Assembly: GCA_946494335.1 (NCBI GenBank)
Contig: CAMMBV010000007.1
Span: 1 to 64,000, forward strand
Reading direction: 5' to 3'
Length of the DNA stretch: 64,000 nucleotides
Source: an uncultured Ruminococcus sp.
GTDB taxonomy: Bacteria > Bacillota > Clostridia > Lachnospirales > Lachnospiraceae
Below, piece after piece: positions 61,314 to 64,000 of the stretch. Both the position numbers and the translations under genes were made by a program. The notes below the pieces were generated by a model, which searched no databases, was not told the origin of the DNA, and saw only the letters and a list, made by a program, of their open reading frames with translations. The stretch's first letter is position 1, and every line of letters begins with the position of its first letter.

Positions 61314-61342
61314 TATATATACACCATACGACATTTCTGCAA
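61314..61342 (-). promoter_or_regulatory. Promoter of rubrerythrin
   Basis: Minus strand TTGCAG (61337-61342), 17-base spacer, TATATA (61314-61319). No PerR or Fur box could be defined with confidence nearby. Confidence 0.6.
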
Positions 61343-61414
61343 ATATTTCAATATTTTCTGAACATTTTTTTCAGTTATGCATACATTAAATGGAAAGTCT
61401 TCCTGAGGTTTTTT

Positions 61415-62968
61415 ATGGAATTTCTTTATGATCTGACACATATTAATCCGGGACAAAGCGCCGTTATTCAAAATATACTTCTGAAAGACTCCGCCCGCAG
61501 ACGTGTTCAGGAACTGGGAGTTATCCCCGGCGCCAGAATTACCTGTCTCTATCCGGCCCCCTCCGGAGATCCTATTGCTTTTTATGTCTGCGGCGCTGTC
61601 ATTGCCATCCGCCGGGAAGAAGCGAAACTAATCCAGATCACCTCCATCTCATCCAGAAAAATAATTGCCCTGGCGGGAAATCCCAATGTCGGAAAAAGCA
61701 CTCTCTTCAACCAGCTTACCGGCATGAACCAGCACGTAGGAAACTGGCCCGGAAAAACAGTAGAATCCGTACGTGGCATCTGCTGTTATCATGGATGCGA
61801 ATATGAATTCGTAGATCTTCCAGGAACCTATTCTCTTTTCTCCCGTTCCAGGGAGGAAGAAGTCACCAGCGACTTCCTATGCCACAGCAGCCCTGATGCT
61901 GTTGTCGTTGTCTGTGACGGCGGATGCCTGCAGCGCAACCTGATTTTAGCGCTTCAGATTCTGGAAATCACACCAAAAGTAATTCTCTGTCTCAATATGA
62001 TGGATGAAGTGCGAAGACAAAAAATCGCCATAGATATGACTTTGCTGCAGCAGAAACTCTCCGTTCCTGTCGTCGGTATTACGGCACGCAGGCATCGAGA
62101 CATCAGCAATCTTCTGCATGAACTGGAAAACTTCTTTCAATCCCGGGAAAACCAATCTGCGCCTGATATCATACATTATCCGGAACCCCTGGAAACCTCC
62201 ATACATAAGATTCAACACTTTTTTTCACAGAAGGAAACGCCTCATCACATTTCCAGGTGGACTGCTCTGCAGCTTCTGGATTCTCCTGACCTGACGGACA
62301 GTTCTCCTGAATATTCGCATTACTTGAACAGCTGTGAGCAGCGCGAACTGAAACAGCTGCTGCAAATCGAAAATAAAAACCTCAACACACAGATTACACC
62401 TCCCTGGCAGGATTCTCTCACGCGCTCCGTTGTTCAAAGCGCCGGTGAAATCACCTCTGCTGCTGTAAAAAATCCCGAGAGGAAGCGCAATATTCAGATC
62501 CTGCTAGACCGTCTTTTCACCGGAAAAATCACTTCCCTGTTTTTTATGCTCCTGGGACTATTTATCATACTCTGGCTGACAGTTTTCGGTGCAAACATCC
62601 CATCTTCCTGGATCAGTCAGAATCTTACTTCTCTGGGCGAAATACTGGCTTGCGCATTTTCAGCCTGGGGAATGCCTGACTTTTTGAACCAGCTTCTGAC
62701 AGACGGCATTTACCGCACCACCGCATGGGTTGTATCCGTTATGCTTCCTCCCATGGCTATTTTTTTCCCTTTATTCACCATTTTAGAAGATTTTGGATAT
62801 TTGCCCCGGGTTTCCTTCAATCTGGACCGACACTTTCAAAAATGCCGCACCTGCGGAAAGCAGGCCTTAACTATGTGTATGGGGATTCTATTTCTGCAAT
62901 CTGCTGAATCCTTATATATTATAGGAAATAATAATCCCCCGGTGATGAGCCGGGGGTACAAGATATAG
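61415..62968 (+). pseudogene. feoB: FeoA-FeoB fusion gene, truncated
   Basis: The frame (517 residues from ATG at 61415, after TGAGG) starts with a FeoA SH3-like domain (about 1-77), then the FeoB GTPase: GNPNVGKST (88-96), DLPGTYS (134-140), LNMMD (193-197), a GDI-like region and the first Gate helices (about 340-480). Family similarity ends at GKQALTMCMG near residue 492; a normal FeoB continues with GFGCNAAGV and about 200 more residues. Here about 25 unrelated residues follow and end in a stop at 62968. The truncation coincides with the start of phage-like sequence, so the gene was probably split by an integrated prophage. Not expected to transport iron. Confidence 0.85.
62936..62956 (-). 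terminator. GC-rich hairpin downstream of the endolysin
   Basis: CCCCCGG (62936-62942) pairs with CCGGGGG (62950-62956) around TGATGAG. On the minus strand it is followed by ATTATTATTT, so it may be the terminator of the endolysin gene. Confidence 0.5.
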
Positions 62969-63048
62969 TGGCGAAATAAATACAAAATAATAAAAGGTTT
63001 ACGAGTTACACTGCCGCCCTCCTTCCGTCAATCTATGTTATCTGCTCA

Positions 63049-64000
63049 TCAGGCAGAAACACCCATCAAAGAAAGGAAAGTTCCTTTTCCGGCCGTTCCA
63101 TTGACTGTCCAGCCTTTCTTTCCTTTATACATGGTGACAGTCTCCTCAAGGCCAGCCCCAAACACGCCGGGGCTTTCCACGCCGCCGCATTCATATCCAT
63201 TCAACATAAACAGGATTTCCAGCGCAGTGACCATATACTGCGTTTCACCTTTCTTGACGTAGTGGCCGTCAAGAGCCGCAGCGGATTTCTCACCCCAGAT
63301 GCCATCCTCTTCCAGTCCCGCATTATAATCCAGGTTCATGGCGTGCTGTACTGCCTTGATTCCGGCCTTTTTCGTATCTTCTCCCCGCACGCCGTCAACC
63401 GTAATTCCGGCATTGCAGAAATGATTGACGTGAGTCTGACCGGCGGCAATAACTGCATTTCCCACAGTCTGGCCGGATTCCTGCTTTACGTAATCGGCTG
63501 ATACAAAGCCATGCTTGCCGTTATACAGGATGTAATACCAGGGATCCCCGTTCGGGGCCTGCACCGTATCGCAGATACCTACCACAGTTCCGGTTGCCAG
63601 CGGGCTGAAAGAGCACAGCGCATTCCCTGTTCCGGCCCATTTGCGTACGTTCAGCGTGGCTGCCACTCTGCCGTTCCACTTAACGGAACTATTGGGCGTC
63701 CCACTGCTTTGGGAGCCGGAGTCTGAGCCGCCTGCCTTGGAACCGGTTGTAAGATTTGTCGCTACGTGATGCCCCTCATACAGCAGGATATCGCCCCGGA
63801 GCAGATAGTCCGGGGAGGTCAGATATTTGGAAGCTGACAACACCGTAAAGCCTGCCGATTTCAGCGCCGGACGAAGATTACCGGTGTAGCAGTAGATGCT
63901 AACGCCTTTCAGCGCCGCATTATTCAGCCGGTATCCCGCTCCTTTTACGATGGCAGCCACGCCGGAGCTGCAGTCCGCCTCGCATTTTATCGTAATCTGG
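63049..64000 (-). CDS. Phage endolysin / peptidoglycan hydrolase (5' end beyond window)
   Basis: The frame ends at 63049 and stays open to the window edge, so the N-terminus is missing. The visible part begins ITIKCEADCSSGVAAIVKG: a Cys-type (NlpC/P60 or CHAP-like) catalytic motif, with a GDILLYEGHHVA His motif about 60 residues later. Next come a Ser/Gly linker, an SH3 domain (VAATLNVRKWAGTG to VSADYVKQ), and two peptidoglycan-binding-like segments containing DGVRGEDTKKAGIKAVQHA and DGIWGEKSAAALDGHYV. This cut-and-bind layout is typical of endolysins of phages infecting Lachnospiraceae. Catalytic type is tentative. Confidence 0.82.
   Translation of the reverse strand, partial: QITIKCEADCSSGVAAIVKGAGYRLNNAALKGVSIYCYTGNLRPALKSAGFTVLSASKYLTSPDYLLRGDILLYEGHHVATNLTTGSKAGGSDSGSQSSGTPNSSVKWNGRVAATLNVRKWAGTGNALCSFSPLATGTVVGICDTVQAPNGDPWYYILYNGKHGFVSADYVKQESGQTVGNAVIAAGQTHVNHFCNAGITVDGVRGEDTKKAGIKAVQHAMNLDYNAGLEEDGIWGEKSAAALDGHYVKKGETQYMVTALEILFMLNGYECGGVESPGVFGAGLEETVTMYKGKKGWTVNGTAGKGTFLSLMGVSA

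Larger units (their letters stand above)
62910..64000. mobile_element. Edge of a probable prophage
   Basis: After the FeoB similarity ends at about 62890, the sequence holds a GC-rich hairpin, an AT-rich gap and a phage-type endolysin gene on the minus strand reaching the window end. A lysis gene next to one att site is the usual prophage layout. No integrase or structural gene is in view, so the exact boundary and the second end lie outside the window. An insertion sequence or simple rearrangement cannot be fully excluded. Confidence 0.6.

Noticed and set aside
62900-62968. IS200/IS605-type end or group II intron at the feoB break
   Set aside because: A hairpin is present but no transposase, TnpB, reverse transcriptase or GTGCG intron start is seen, and phage lysin follows directly. 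Not formally excluded because the far end is outside the window.

Overview
The window looks like a chromosome segment of a spore-forming, anaerobic gut Firmicute, most likely Lachnospiraceae (Blautia/Ruminococcus/Dorea-like). This is inferred from gene content and protein style: a SleC-type spore cortex-lytic enzyme, ddh (one-step meso-diaminopimelate synthesis), rubrerythrin, luxS, a NiaR-controlled nad operon, Rpn-like and AAA-ATPase-like/PD-(D/E)XK proteins, glf, and AGGAGG ribosome binding sites throughout. Most genes lie on the minus strand. No species can be named from the sequence alone.

Layout. 1-230: a structured intergenic repeat with two copies of a 55-bp block, next to lrgAB (239-1301, minus). 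1440-2453: promoter and L-lactate dehydrogenase. 2575-2731: consensus promoter and a tRNA-Leu(AAG). 2712-7316: a small integrated element in the 3' end of that tRNA, carrying a tyrosine integrase, a frameshifted replication-protein-like gene, a VapD-type toxin with an overlapping partner gene, and gene remnants. It is flanked by a 166-bp direct repeat whose distal copy also contains the 3' end of a second integrase gene, so two related elements probably once sat in tandem here. 7365-10486: integrase remnant, AAA-ATPase-like/PD-(D/E)XK protein and an Rpn-like nuclease. 10625-11970: sleC with a sporulation-type promoter. 11989-12975: ddh. 13053-18372: the pyrH-frr-uppS-cdsA-dxr-rseP operon. 18507-24369: aspartokinase, class II aldolase, a secreted NlpC/P60 + 3D-domain hydrolase and trpS. 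24450-26143: luxS plus an EIIC-type membrane protein. 26167-28696: an unknown protein, glf and truA. 28745-34703: alanine/sodium symporter, a 53-codon small gene, DUF2207, LemA, HIT and LytR-CpsA-Psr proteins. 34850-38062: PfkB kinase, GNAT, isochorismatase-like hydrolase and metY. 38103-40374: feoAB. 40379-43062: coaBC-panT-coaX. 43102-46661: a DUF2298 membrane protein with a GT2 glycosyltransferase, and a cytidylate-kinase-like protein. 46678-50198: livHMGF with its promoter. 50213-53864: nadABC-niaR with a palindromic candidate operator over the promoter. 53894-58029: moxR-DUF58-transglutaminase. 58160-60552: a branched-chain amino acid type binding lipoprotein and a Gfo/Idh dehydrogenase. 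60736-61278: rubrerythrin. 61415-62968: a FeoA-FeoB fusion gene broken in mid-protein. From about 62.9 kb to the end: the edge of a probable prophage with a partial endolysin gene.

How it fits together. Most of the window is housekeeping: isoprenoid, phospholipid and cell-wall lipid carrier synthesis, NAD and CoA synthesis (each biosynthetic set next to its regulator or transporter), iron uptake, and amino-acid import. The accessory parts are the tRNA-Leu element with the VapD pair and the feoB/prophage junction. The best candidates for something undescribed are the 111-residue gene that overlaps vapD, the nested tRNA-Leu elements, luxS paired with an EIIC-type transporter, and the interrupted FeoAB fusion.
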